Assembly (NCBI GenBank): GCA_964531165.1
Contig: CAZHEA010000002.1
Coordinates: forward strand, 50,719-114,718
Direction of reading: 5' to 3'
Source of the DNA: SZUA-229 sp964531165
Lineage (GTDB): Bacteria > Pseudomonadota > Gammaproteobacteria > SZUA-229
Length of the DNA stretch: 64,000 bases
Each line of letters opens with the position of its first letter. Position 1 is the first letter of the stretch. The notes under the pieces are model-generated. The model made no database searches. It was not told the origin of the DNA and saw nothing but the letters and a program-made list of their open reading frames with translations. Positions 9,055-17,378 of this stretch are shown in pieces. Position numbers and translations under genes: made by a program.

Positions 9055-9681
9055 TTACTTCTGTACCTCATTCTTTTGTGCATTCACATCCGCTGCTCGC
9101 ACATAAGGCATCATACCCTGCATCGTTGACTGACTCGCATAGCCCGAGTGCAACAACATATACTGATTTAACTGCTGTTGCTGCTCGGATGTTTTATTGC
9201 TGCTATCGAGCGTTGATGCCACCTGCACATTACGTGCTATATCAATACTCACCGGTACAACTGGAGCAGACTGTGCTAACTGTGCCGGTTGCTCTGATGA
9301 ATCTGTATTTTGTAATGTATTAAACGTCACCAGTGTCACCATCGCAACTGAAACGGCAACAGCCATACCCGTCAGTGGTTTAAACCAGCCACTAACCAAC
9401 TGCGACAAACTAAAACCTGCAGCCGTTTGTTGCGGCTGGATAACTTCATTATAGGCGGGTTCCTGCTCAACTGCCCGATGAACTGCACCACTAATGTCCA
9501 TAAACGATGCCTGATCGATTTCATCACGAATCGCATCTCCCATTAAACGGTAACGTTGTGCAGACTCCGTATCTTCAATCGGATCCCGTTTTAAATCCTG
9601 CATAAAGTCATCCAGCTGCTGATCACTCAGCTCACTGTCTAATAATGCGGATAATTGTTCTTCACGCTGTTGCTTATTCAT
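9055..9681 (-). CDS. rseA: Anti-sigma-E factor RseA/MucA
   Basis: RseA is a single-pass inner-membrane protein that holds sigma-E inactive. I choose ATG 9681 over an in-frame GTG at 9690 because MNKQQREEQLSALLDSELS matches the family start and a GGTGAG site precedes it. The 208-residue product has an N-terminal sigma-binding domain (about 1-75), one transmembrane helix (about 103-122, MAVAVSVAMVTLVTFNTL), and a periplasmic tail ending in a Gln-rich stretch. It sits nine bases after the rpoE stop. Confidence 0.92.
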   Translation of the reverse strand: MNKQQREEQLSALLDSELSDQQLDDFMQDLKRDPIEDTESAQRYRLMGDAIRDEIDQASFMDISGAVHRAVEQEPAYNEVIQPQQTAAGFSLSQLVSGWFKPLTGMAVAVSVAMVTLVTFNTLQNTDSSEQPAQLAQSAPVVPVSIDIARNVQVASTLDSSNKTSEQQQQLNQYMLLHSGYASQSTMQGMMPYVRAADVNAQKNEVQK

Positions 9682-9690
9682 CACTCTCAC

Positions 9691-10275
9691 CTAATAATTC
9701 CCGTCCAGCAGTGGTTTCAGCTGCTTATCAATTGCCTCACGCGCACGGAATATTCGTGAACGTACCGTGCCGATTGGACAATCCATTACCTCGGCTATCT
9801 CTTCATAACTCAGGCCTTCCATCTCACGTAAGGTCACCGCTTCTTTTAAATCTGAGGGCAACTCTGAGATAGACTTATGAATAACCTGCTTTATTTCCTG
9901 AGCCAGCAATTCTTTTTCAGGGGTTGCATATTCACGCAACCAGTCACCGCCGTCGTACTGTTCTGCATCCTGAGCATCCACAGCGGATTCAGTGGCTCTG
10001 CGACTCGCAGACACCAAATAATTTTTTGCAGTATTAATCGCAATTCGATACAACCAGGTATAAAACGCACTGTCTCCGCGGAAGTTTTTCAATGCACGGT
10101 AGGCTTTAATAAACGCCTCCTGTGTCACATCCTGTACTTCATCACCGTTTCTAACGAAACGCGCAACCAGCTTGATAATGCGATGCTGATACTTCAACAC
10201 CAGTATATCGAACGCTTTTTTATCGCCTTGCTGTACCCGCTCTACCAGAGCCTGATCAATTTCGCGCTCGCCCAT
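9691..10275 (-). CDS. rpoE: Extracytoplasmic stress sigma factor RpoE/AlgU
   Basis: This sigma factor drives the envelope-stress regulon. The 194-residue form starting at ATG 10275 matches the family from the first residues (MGEREIDQALVERVQ) and has a strong GGAGG site 10 bases upstream. Region 2 contains the FRGDSAFYTWLYRIA block and region 4 the LSYEEIAEVMDCPIGTVRSR helix-turn-helix. The reading frame stays open for a further 78 codons, to an ATG at 10509. That extension is Ser/Thr/Pro/Asn-rich and unlike any sigma-factor domain, so I annotate the short form and treat the extension as a separate observation. Confidence 0.96.
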   Translation of the reverse strand: MGEREIDQALVERVQQGDKKAFDILVLKYQHRIIKLVARFVRNGDEVQDVTQEAFIKAYRALKNFRGDSAFYTWLYRIAINTAKNYLVSASRRATESAVDAQDAEQYDGGDWLREYATPEKELLAQEIKQVIHKSISELPSDLKEAVTLREMEGLSYEEIAEVMDCPIGTVRSRIFRAREAIDKQLKPLLDGNY

Positions 10276-10545
10276 ACGGGCCTGTCCTCCAGTCGACACT
10301 GTAAATTGTTGCTGTGTCTTATTATTGATGGCTTTCGTGTTGACAGCCCGACTATCCAAATTTTCTCTGGCCAGGTTTTTACCGGCCGGCTCTGCTGGTT
10401 TAGGCGTATCCACCAAATTTGGTGTAACATGATTGCCAAAACCCATAACTGAGCCTGAAACTATACTGGAAACTGTAGTCGGGACAATACCTGATTCATA
10501 TACTGACATAAAGACTTACCCTGAATTAATTAAATTGTACTTACA

Positions 10546-12168
10546 ATGTCCAACAAACTAAATAGTAGACAAGCCAATTGCTACGAAGTTCTAATTATTG
10601 GCGGCGGCGCAGCAGGTTTAACACTTGCCCTGAGTTTACCCGCGCAAATGCAGGTAGCGGTTATCACCAAAGACCGAGAAAACGAGGGCAGCACCTATTA
10701 TGCTCAGGGGGGAATTTCGGCGGTTTTACGTGATAGCGACTCATTTGCCTCACATATTGAAGACACCATGAATGCCGGCGGCGACTTATGTGATGAACAG
10801 GCGGTGCGCCACACCATTGAAAACGGTCCAGATGCCATAAACTGGTTATCCGACCTCGGCGTCCCCTTCACCACCGATAAACACAAAAATGGTCAAAAAA
10901 CCTGGCACCTTACCCGCGAGGGCGGCCACAGTCATCGACGGGTGATTCACGCCGCGGATGCCACGGGGCAGGCGCTGGAAACCACGTTAATTAATCATGT
11001 TAAACACAGTGATAACATTCAATTGCTGGACCACCACATCGCGGTGGACTTAATCACCGGCAAAAAGCTCGGTCTCGACCACAACCGCTGCATCGGCGCG
11101 TATGTACTCGACAAAACCCAGATGCACGTAGAAACCTTTCAGGCTAAATATGTCATTCTAGCCTCCGGCGGTGCCAGCAAAGTGTATTTATACACCTCCA
11201 ATCCGGACGGCTCCACCGGCGATGGCATTGCCATGGCCACTCGTGCCGGCTGCCGGGTAGCCAATATGGAATTTATGCAATTCCACCCCACCTGTTTATA
11301 TCACCCCAAAGCCAAATCATTTTTACTCACTGAAGCGCTGCGTGGCGAAGGCGGCCACTTACTGCTGCCGGATGGCAGCCGCTTTATGCAAAATTTTGAT
11401 GAGCGTGCCGAACTTGCGCCACGTGATATCGTCGCCCGTGCTATCGACCACGAAATGAAACGCCTGGGTGTTGACTGCTTATATTTAGACATTAGCCACA
11501 AACCCGCAGCATTTATCCGCTCACACTTCCCGACCATCTACGCACGCTGCAAAGAATTCGGTATCGACATCACCAAAGAACCCGTACCGGTGGTACCCGC
11601 CGCTCATTACACCTGCGGCGGCGTGATGACAAACTTACACGGCCAGACCGATATTGAAAACTTATACGCTATCGGCGAAACCGCCTTTACCGGTCTACAC
11701 GGCGCTAATCGCATGGCCAGCAACTCATTACTCGAGTGTCTGGTATATGCCCGCGCCGCAGCACAACACATTGCCAGTCTGGAAAGCTCTGTGAATAAAG
11801 CCCGCCACCACTGGGATAAAATTACCCCGTGGGATGAAAGCCGGGTTACCAACTCCGATGAAGAAGTGGTGGTATCCCACAACTGGGATGAACTGCGGCG
11901 CTTTATGTGGGATTACGTCGGCATTGTGCGTACAGACAAACGCCTGCAACGCGCCAAACGCCGGGTGGATTTATTGCTACTGGAAATTGATGAATACTAC
12001 GGTAACTTCCGAGTTACCGCGGATTTACTCGAGCTGCGTAATTTAGCGGTGGTGGCTGATTTAATTATTCGCAGCGCCATGCAACGCAAAGAAAGTCGCG
12101 GTCTGCATTACACTCTGGATTATTTGCAGGTAAATGATGAAGCCAAAAACACTATTCTCACGCCATAA
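10546..12168 (+). CDS. nadB: L-aspartate oxidase
   Basis: NadB oxidises L-aspartate to iminoaspartate, the first step of de novo NAD synthesis, using FAD. The 540-residue product shows the FAD-binding GGGAAGLTLAL near residue 19, the active-site stretch TREGGHSHRRVIHAADATG at about 125-143, and the MEFMQFHPTCLY block, ending in the helical C-terminal domain. Divergent from rpoE, as in Pseudomonas-type genomes. The start is preceded by only a poor Shine-Dalgarno sequence; the frame and family alignment support it. Confidence 0.97.
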   Translation: MSNKLNSRQANCYEVLIIGGGAAGLTLALSLPAQMQVAVITKDRENEGSTYYAQGGISAVLRDSDSFASHIEDTMNAGGDLCDEQAVRHTIENGPDAINWLSDLGVPFTTDKHKNGQKTWHLTREGGHSHRRVIHAADATGQALETTLINHVKHSDNIQLLDHHIAVDLITGKKLGLDHNRCIGAYVLDKTQMHVETFQAKYVILASGGASKVYLYTSNPDGSTGDGIAMATRAGCRVANMEFMQFHPTCLYHPKAKSFLLTEALRGEGGHLLLPDGSRFMQNFDERAELAPRDIVARAIDHEMKRLGVDCLYLDISHKPAAFIRSHFPTIYARCKEFGIDITKEPVPVVPAAHYTCGGVMTNLHGQTDIENLYAIGETAFTGLHGANRMASNSLLECLVYARAAAQHIASLESSVNKARHHWDKITPWDESRVTNSDEEVVVSHNWDELRRFMWDYVGIVRTDKRLQRAKRRVDLLLLEIDEYYGNFRVTADLLELRNLAVVADLIIRSAMQRKESRGLHYTLDYLQVNDEAKNTILTP

Positions 12169-12349
12169 ATCAAAGCAAGGTATTTTTTAAAAAGATCATA
12201 AGAAAGATGCAAATACACACGGAATACTGGTGACGCTAAATATCGGCCCTTAAGTATTGTCTCCGCGTTATAACTATAATGCGGTAACATTTATATGCGT
12301 TGTTTGCGTTTTCTTTCTATTCACATTAAACACAATTTAAATACTCAAT

Positions 12350-13180
12350 ATGACCCACACTCCCCCTCTCGTTATCGAACCCGAAGCACTGCCGTCAATT
12401 CAAAACGATGAAAATATCCTCATTGTTGATTTATCCAACGCCAAACAATATCAACAGGCCCACATACCCGGTGCGGTGTTTATCGACTATGGCCATATCG
12501 TCGGCATCAATCAGCCCTATACCGGCTTACTTCCTGAAGCCGGCCAATTTGAAAAAACCATTAATTCTCTGGGCATAAATCCAGACACCCATATTATTGC
12601 TTATGACGAAGAAGGCGGCGGCAAAGCAGCCCGCTTAATCTGGACACTACACGCCATGAACCACAACAAAGCCAGCTTGCTAAATGGTGGATTGATTGCC
12701 TGGTACCGTGAAAAATTCCCACTGAGCAATGACACCGTCATTCGCCAGCCCAATTCAGGCAGTGAGCAATACGCCGTAGATTTTAATGCACAACCGGTGG
12801 TGGCTGATACGGATTATATAAAAGCACATTTAGATAAAAAGGATGTTGGCTTACTCGATGCCCGCAGTATTGACGAATATATGGGGCAGACAAAATACGC
12901 ACAGAAAACCGGCCGTATTCCCGGAGCAAAACACTTCGAATGGACGCGAGCAATGGATGAATCGGCTAACTATCGCCTGCTAGCAAAAGAAAGCTTACAG
13001 CCTATGCTAGATGAATTAGGCTTAACTCAGGACAAAGAAATTATTGTTTATTGCCAGAGCCACCATCGCTCAGCGCTGTCTTATCTGATGTTGAAATACC
13101 TGGGGTATGAAAAAGTACGGGGCTATCCAGGGTCATGGAGTGAATGGGGAAACCGGACGGATACGCCGGTTGAAAATTAA
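12350..13180 (+). CDS. Tandem-rhodanese sulfurtransferase
   Basis: This 276-residue protein has two rhodanese domains: an inactive N-terminal one (about 8-125, with AHIPGAVFIDY) and a catalytic one (about 145-272) whose loop is CQSHHRS at about 241-247, followed by a conserved Gly-rich GYPGSWSEWGN end. The family (SseA, thiosulfate or 3-mercaptopyruvate sulfurtransferase) transfers sulfane sulfur to cyanide or thiols. The loop CQSHHRS differs from the CG(S/T)GVTA signature of mercaptopyruvate enzymes, so the preferred donor is uncertain and I give no symbol. Confidence 0.88.
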   Translation: MTHTPPLVIEPEALPSIQNDENILIVDLSNAKQYQQAHIPGAVFIDYGHIVGINQPYTGLLPEAGQFEKTINSLGINPDTHIIAYDEEGGGKAARLIWTLHAMNHNKASLLNGGLIAWYREKFPLSNDTVIRQPNSGSEQYAVDFNAQPVVADTDYIKAHLDKKDVGLLDARSIDEYMGQTKYAQKTGRIPGAKHFEWTRAMDESANYRLLAKESLQPMLDELGLTQDKEIIVYCQSHHRSALSYLMLKYLGYEKVRGYPGSWSEWGNRTDTPVEN

Positions 13181-13183
13181 AGC

Positions 13184-13285
13184 AAAAATACGCAAATGTT
13201 TTAGGTTCATGCGCCTTCGGCACATTACACCTTAATTAATTTTTTTGATTTTATTTGCGTATTTTAGCGTTCATTCACGGACAAT
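13184..13285. repeat. Dispersed inverted-repeat element, family A copy 1
   Basis: This sits between the convergent ends of the sulfurtransferase gene and orn. The left side reads CGCAAATG; the right side reads ATTTGCGT then GCGTTCATTCACGGACA. In the middle a small hairpin around GCGCCTTCGGC is conserved with the other copies. Part of the family also seen at 16729-16836, 23576-23739 and 48909-49022. Confidence 0.65.
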
Positions 13286-13290
13286 ATGCT

Positions 13291-13839
13291 TTAAATCTTC
13301 AACACATGCTCTCGGTAATAAACCATCTCATCAATCGAATCTTTAATATCGTCCATCGCCAGATGTGATGACTCCTTCTTAAAACCTTTCGCTACATCCG
13401 GTGCCCAACGTGCTGCCAGCTCTTTTAGCGTACTCACATCGAGGTTACGATAGTGAAAAAATACTTCCAGCTGCGGCATATAATTCGCTAAAAAGCGCCG
13501 GTCCTGACAAATACTATTACCACACATCGGCGATTTACCCGCAGGCACCCATTGCTTTAAAAACGCAATCGTCTCTTTTTCGGCTTGCGCATCGGTGATC
13601 TTGCTGTCTTTTACCCGCCGGGTTAAACCGGATTTTCCATGCTGAGTCGTACACCACTCATCCATGCCATCGAGTAACGCATCACTTTGATGCACCGCCA
13701 GCATCGGACCTTCAGCCAGAATATTAAGTTCTTTATCGGTAATAATCGTGGCGATTTCAATAATCACATCACTCGCAGGCTCAAGTCCTGTCATTTCAAG
13801 GTCAATCCAGATAAGGTTATCCGGGCTTACTTGTGACAT
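13291..13839 (-). CDS. orn: Oligoribonuclease
   Basis: Orn degrades 2-5 nt RNAs and pGpG to mononucleotides and so completes both RNA and c-di-GMP turnover, relevant to the GGDEF-EAL protein at 40938. The start is ATG 13839, with GGAGAG upstream; a longer frame to 13893 has no support. The 182-residue product has the DEDDh exonuclease residues: IDLEMTGLE (about 12-20), the second Asp in the NSICQDRRF region, and HLAMDDIKDSI for His and Asp near the C-terminus. Confidence 0.96.
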   Translation of the reverse strand: MSQVSPDNLIWIDLEMTGLEPASDVIIEIATIITDKELNILAEGPMLAVHQSDALLDGMDEWCTTQHGKSGLTRRVKDSKITDAQAEKETIAFLKQWVPAGKSPMCGNSICQDRRFLANYMPQLEVFFHYRNLDVSTLKELAARWAPDVAKGFKKESSHLAMDDIKDSIDEMVYYREHVLKI

Positions 13840-14053
13840 ATTTCTCTCCAGTTCACATTTTTTAATAAACTTACAAAATACACAGTAGAACAATTTGTTT
13901 AGAAAAGCGATAATCTACGCAGACGGAAGCTTATCCATACTGATGACCAGACTACATCACTGTCGACCAGTTAACCCGCCATCTCTGCAAACACAGTGAT
14001 AACAGCAAATAGAGAAACAGTGCTGACACAACACACAAACTTAGTAGGTATAC

Positions 14054-15292
14054 ATGCATAACTTTGCGGTTTTATTTTTAGTTTTTTTTGCGATTTCGAT
14101 TATTGTTAAATTCTGGCTATCGCAACGTCATCTGTCGCATATTCAAAAACACCGGGCACAGGTACCCGATGCATTCAATGAAAAAATCACTCTTGAAGAA
14201 CACCAGAAAGCCGCCGACTACACCACTACAAAAGTAAAGTTTGGTCGCATTCCTCTGGTTTATGATGCACTAATTCTACTGGCCTGGACATTTGGTGGCG
14301 GCCTGGAGCTACTCGACCAGTTTGCCAGGGGTTACCAACTCGACCCTGTTTATACCGGTATTTTAGTTATTCTCAGCATGATGATTATTTCATCTCTGCT
14401 CGACTTACCGTTTTCACTTTACAGCACCTTTGTAATTGAAGAAAAATTCGGCTTTAACCGTACCACTATCAAAACATTTATCATTGATATGGCAAAAGGC
14501 GCACTGCTATCCGTTGCACTGGGCGTACCTTTAATCTGGGTAATATTGTGGCTAATGGAACAGGCGGGGGATTTCTGGTGGCTATATACCTGGGTAGTAT
14601 TAACCGCATTCAGTTTATTTATCGCCTGGGCTTACCCTACCTGGATCGCACCTATCTTCAATAAATTTTCACCACTGGAAGAAGGCGAAACCCTTAATCG
14701 CATTACCGGCTTATTAAATCGTTGCGGGTTTAGCAGCGATGGCATTTTTGTGATTGATGGCTCAAAACGCTCCAGCCACGGCAATGCTTATTTTTCCGGC
14801 TTTGGCAAAAATAAACGCATTGTTTTTTATGACACCTTATTAGAGTCACTAAGCGATGATGAACTCGAAGCCGTACTGGCCCATGAGCTCGGCCACTTTA
14901 AACGCAAGCATATTGTAAAAGGCATGGCGATTTCATTTGCGACAACACTGATCGGGCTGGGCATACTCGCCTGGCTAATGAAAGCCGACTGGTTTTACAG
15001 TGCATTAGGGATTAGCACTCCATCCACCTATATGGCATTATTGCTATTCACCATCGTAATGCCGGTATTTACATTTTTACTCAGCCCGGTTATGAGCCTG
15101 CTCTCTCGTAAAAACGAATTTGAAGCGGATGAATATGCCGCTCAACAATCCGAAGCCAGGTATTTAATCCAGGCTCTGGTTAACTTATACAAAGAGAATG
15201 CAAATACCTTAACACCAGACCCGCTCTACTCTGCGTTTTACGATAGCCACCCCCCTGCGCCGGTACGCATTGCGCATTTGGCTGAACAATAA
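14054..15292 (+). CDS. M48 Ste24-type membrane zinc protease
   Basis: This 412-residue integral membrane protease has several transmembrane helices, a zinc-binding HELGH at about 277-281 (AVLAHELGHFKRKH) and the third ligand in FEADEYAA about 70 residues later. The N-terminal FGFNRTT and PTWIAPIFNKFSPL blocks are characteristic of the CAAX prenyl protease 1 (Ste24) branch. Bacterial members probably act in membrane-protein quality control, since prenylated CAAX proteins are not expected. It is divergent from orn across about 214 bases. A degenerate relative lies at 59312. Confidence 0.92.
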   Translation: MHNFAVLFLVFFAISIIVKFWLSQRHLSHIQKHRAQVPDAFNEKITLEEHQKAADYTTTKVKFGRIPLVYDALILLAWTFGGGLELLDQFARGYQLDPVYTGILVILSMMIISSLLDLPFSLYSTFVIEEKFGFNRTTIKTFIIDMAKGALLSVALGVPLIWVILWLMEQAGDFWWLYTWVVLTAFSLFIAWAYPTWIAPIFNKFSPLEEGETLNRITGLLNRCGFSSDGIFVIDGSKRSSHGNAYFSGFGKNKRIVFYDTLLESLSDDELEAVLAHELGHFKRKHIVKGMAISFATTLIGLGILAWLMKADWFYSALGISTPSTYMALLLFTIVMPVFTFLLSPVMSLLSRKNEFEADEYAAQQSEARYLIQALVNLYKENANTLTPDPLYSAFYDSHPPAPVRIAHLAEQ

Positions 15293-15338
15293 CAAACCGT
15301 TATAATCGATATAAATAACAATACTGGAAATAATAAAG

Positions 15339-15626
15339 ATGAATAAAATTATTAGTATTTTTCTACTAGCCCTGATAGCGTCTCTAAGCAGCAACCTTTA
15401 CGCCAGTGATGCAACGCACCACAAAGGTCAGGACTTACACGATAAAAAATGCACCAGTTGCCACAGCGACAAGGTTTATTCCCGTGATGACCGCATGGTA
15501 AAAACCATGTCTGCACTAGAGCATCAGGTAGATAACTGCATGAAAGGCGCAGCCAAAGCTGAATGGACAAAACCGCAAACGACTTCTGTAATTGAATACT
15601 TAAACGAACGTTACTATAAGTTTTAA
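15339..15626 (+). CDS. Small periplasmic c-type cytochrome
   Basis: This 95-residue protein has a signal peptide (about 1-23, ending in YAS) and one heme-binding CTSCH at about 38-42. A Met that could be the axial ligand lies in DRMVKTMSALEH or in NCMKGA. A second Cys at about 67 is not part of a heme motif. It is a monoheme electron carrier of unknown partner; similar small cytochromes are common in sulfur-oxidising gammaproteobacteria. It starts 46 bases after the Ste24-type gene and is followed by a terminator. Confidence 0.85.
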   Translation: MNKIISIFLLALIASLSSNLYASDATHHKGQDLHDKKCTSCHSDKVYSRDDRMVKTMSALEHQVDNCMKGAAKAEWTKPQTTSVIEYLNERYYKF

Positions 15627-15659
15627 GTCAGTCCATGCTTAAATCAATAACCGTATACA

Positions 15660-15694
15660 GGGGCCAGTTTATTTCAATTTGCCCCGTGTTTTTT
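15660..15694 (+). terminator. Rho-independent terminator after the cytochrome gene
   Basis: GGGGC at 15660-15664 pairs with GCCCC at 15681-15685 across a 16-base loop, followed by GTGTTTTTT. The stem is short but the T run and position directly downstream of the cytochrome support termination before rsgA. Confidence 0.5.
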
Positions 15695-15709
15695 GCCTGC
15701 TAATCAATT

Positions 15710-16726
15710 ATGGCTAAAAGACGCATCAACGACCAGCAACAACGACGCATAAAAAATATTCAGCAAAAACGTCGAGAAAAAGCATCTATTAATCAGCAAA
15801 AAAAATCCGATTCCCTGTCTCAACAGGGTTTAGGTACTGAACAGTCCGGCACTATTATTACCAACTATGGCCAGACCCTGCTGGTTGAAGGTGAGGATAA
15901 AAAATTACACCGTTGTGTTGCCCGTCAGAACTTAGGGGCTCTGGTTTGTGGCGACCAAATTATCTGGCAGGCGGCATTAGCTGATAATAATCAGGGTGTC
16001 ATTGTTGCCTTAAAAGAAAGACAGTCACTATTGCAAAAGCCAGGTTTTGGCGGCAAGCTAAAACCCATGGCGGCAAACATTGATCAGATTGTTATCGTGT
16101 CTGCCATTCAACCTGAACCCAAACCCTATTTAATTGATCGCTATTTAATTGCCGCAGAAAACCTGCCCGCCACACCCATTATTCTCATTAACAAAATTGA
16201 CTTATTAGAAGACAAAGACAAACAAAAAATAAACGACCTTAAAGCCAGTTACGAAAAAATCGGTTACAAGGTAATTAATGCCAGCAGTGTAATCGACCAT
16301 GGTTTTGATGAATTACTAAACTCATTAAAAAATCATACCAGTATTTTTGTGGGGCTTTCCGGTGTAGGAAAATCCTCATTAATCAACCATCTAATGCCCG
16401 AATTAAATATCCGCGTAGGCGAACTATCCGAAGCCAGTGGCGAAGGCACGCACACCACCACCAGTTCCACTCTTTATTCATTGCCCGGGGGCGGTGTATT
16501 AATTGATTCGCCTGGAGTGCGTGATTTTGGTTTATGGAATACTTCTGCCGAAGAAATTTTAAATGGTTTTATAGAACTGCATGAATACATAGGACACTGT
16601 AAATTTTCAAACTGCAGTCATATTCATGAACCTGACTGTGCGATTCAGCAGGCACTGAAAGACGGTAAAATTTCGCAGCTGCGGTTTAATAATTATCAGA
16701 AAATTATTCGAGAGTATGCTGGTTAG
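15710..16726 (+). CDS. rsgA: Small-subunit ribosome biogenesis GTPase RsgA
   Basis: RsgA is a circularly permuted GTPase that checks late 30S assembly. The 338-residue product shows the permuted motif order directly: the G4 motif NKIDLL (about 160-165) precedes the P-loop GLSGVGKSS (about 217-225), followed by DSPGVRDFG. An N-terminal OB fold and a C-terminal zinc cluster (CKFSNCSHIHEPDC) complete the family layout. The very basic N-terminus is normal. In many gammaproteobacteria rsgA is next to orn; here it lies about 2 kb away on the opposite strand. Confidence 0.96.
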   Translation: MAKRRINDQQQRRIKNIQQKRREKASINQQKKSDSLSQQGLGTEQSGTIITNYGQTLLVEGEDKKLHRCVARQNLGALVCGDQIIWQAALADNNQGVIVALKERQSLLQKPGFGGKLKPMAANIDQIVIVSAIQPEPKPYLIDRYLIAAENLPATPIILINKIDLLEDKDKQKINDLKASYEKIGYKVINASSVIDHGFDELLNSLKNHTSIFVGLSGVGKSSLINHLMPELNIRVGELSEASGEGTHTTTSSTLYSLPGGGVLIDSPGVRDFGLWNTSAEEILNGFIELHEYIGHCKFSNCSHIHEPDCAIQQALKDGKISQLRFNNYQKIIREYAG

Positions 16727-16728
16727 AA

Positions 16729-16836
16729 GAAAAAGACTACCGCAAAGGTTTAGTTTGTGTGCCTACGGCACACTACATATAAATATATTTTTGTTTTTAT
16801 TTGCGTGCATTCGCGTTCATTTGCGGTAGTCTTTTG
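16729..16836. repeat. Dispersed inverted-repeat element, family A copy 2
   Basis: The outer arms are AAAAGACTACCGCAAA and its complement TTTGCGGTAGTCTTTT. The central hairpin is GTGTGCC-TAC-GGCACAC, a perfect pair. The stop codon of tadA lies inside the right arm, so the element supplies the last codons of that gene. The ACTACCGC arm replaces the TGTCCGC seen in other copies, yet still pairs within this copy. Confidence 0.75.
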
Positions 16837-17293
16837 CTTTTTGACGCTTCAACTTAAAAAACAACTGCAACAATTCTTTACATTCAGCTTCCATCACCCC
16901 ACCCACAACTTCAATTTTATGATTATGAATATCATCATGAATTAAATTAATCGCACCACCGGTAGCGCCGGTTTTTAAATCACTGGCACCGAAAACCAAT
17001 GTACCGACCCGCGCATGAATCATTGCGCCGACACACATTGAGCAAGGCTCTAACGTTACGTACATTGTGGTATTGATTAAGCGATAGTTTTCTAAATTTT
17101 TACCGGCATTTCGAATCGCCATTATTTCGGCATGTGCAGATGGATCGTGATTTTGAATTGGCTGGTTCCAGCCTTCGGCGATGAGCTGATTGTCTTTTAC
17201 GATGATTGCACCGACAGGCACTTCATCTTCGTCAGCCGCTTTTTGGGCTAGCTGGAGTGCGTATTGCATCCAGTGTTCATGATTATATTGCAC
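16817..17293 (-). CDS. tadA: tRNA-specific adenosine deaminase
   Basis: TadA converts A34 of tRNA-Arg(ACG) to inosine. The 158-residue product has the zinc and catalytic HAE motif (SAHAEIMA, about 53-60) and the PCSMC zinc ligands (about 83-87). It is downstream of guaA on the same strand. The final residues and stop codon are contributed by a family A repeat, meaning the native C-terminus was probably replaced when the element inserted; the deaminase core is unaffected. Confidence 0.95.
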   Translation of the reverse strand: MQYNHEHWMQYALQLAQKAADEDEVPVGAIIVKDNQLIAEGWNQPIQNHDPSAHAEIMAIRNAGKNLENYRLINTTMYVTLEPCSMCVGAMIHARVGTLVFGASDLKTGATGGAINLIHDDIHNHKIEVVGGVMEAECKELLQLFFKLKRQKAKDYRK

Positions 17294-17304
17294 TTACAGC
17301 CTCC

Positions 17305-17370
17305 CCCTTTGACAAAGGGGGATTTAGCTTCGATACTTAAATCACCCCCAACCTCTCTTTTTCTAAGAGG
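17305..17370. repeat. Paired hairpins between guaA and tadA
   Basis: CCCCCTTTG-ACAAAGGGGG at about 17308-17326 is a near-perfect palindrome, followed by AACCTCTCTTTTT-CTAAGAGGGG at about 17350-17371. Neither has a T tract for the minus-strand genes, so termination is doubtful. The composition matches short C/G-rich intergenic hairpins also seen near 8977 and 28155. Confidence 0.5.
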
Positions 17371-17378
17371 GGAGCAAA

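Noticed and set aside
9877..10452. Long plus-strand open frame (191 codons) opposite rpoE
   Set aside because: It is antisense to the well-conserved sigma factor and has no ribosome binding site or family character; a shadow frame.
12350..13180. Naming the sulfurtransferase SseA (3-mercaptopyruvate-specific)
   Set aside because: The active loop CQSHHRS does not match the mercaptopyruvate-type signature.
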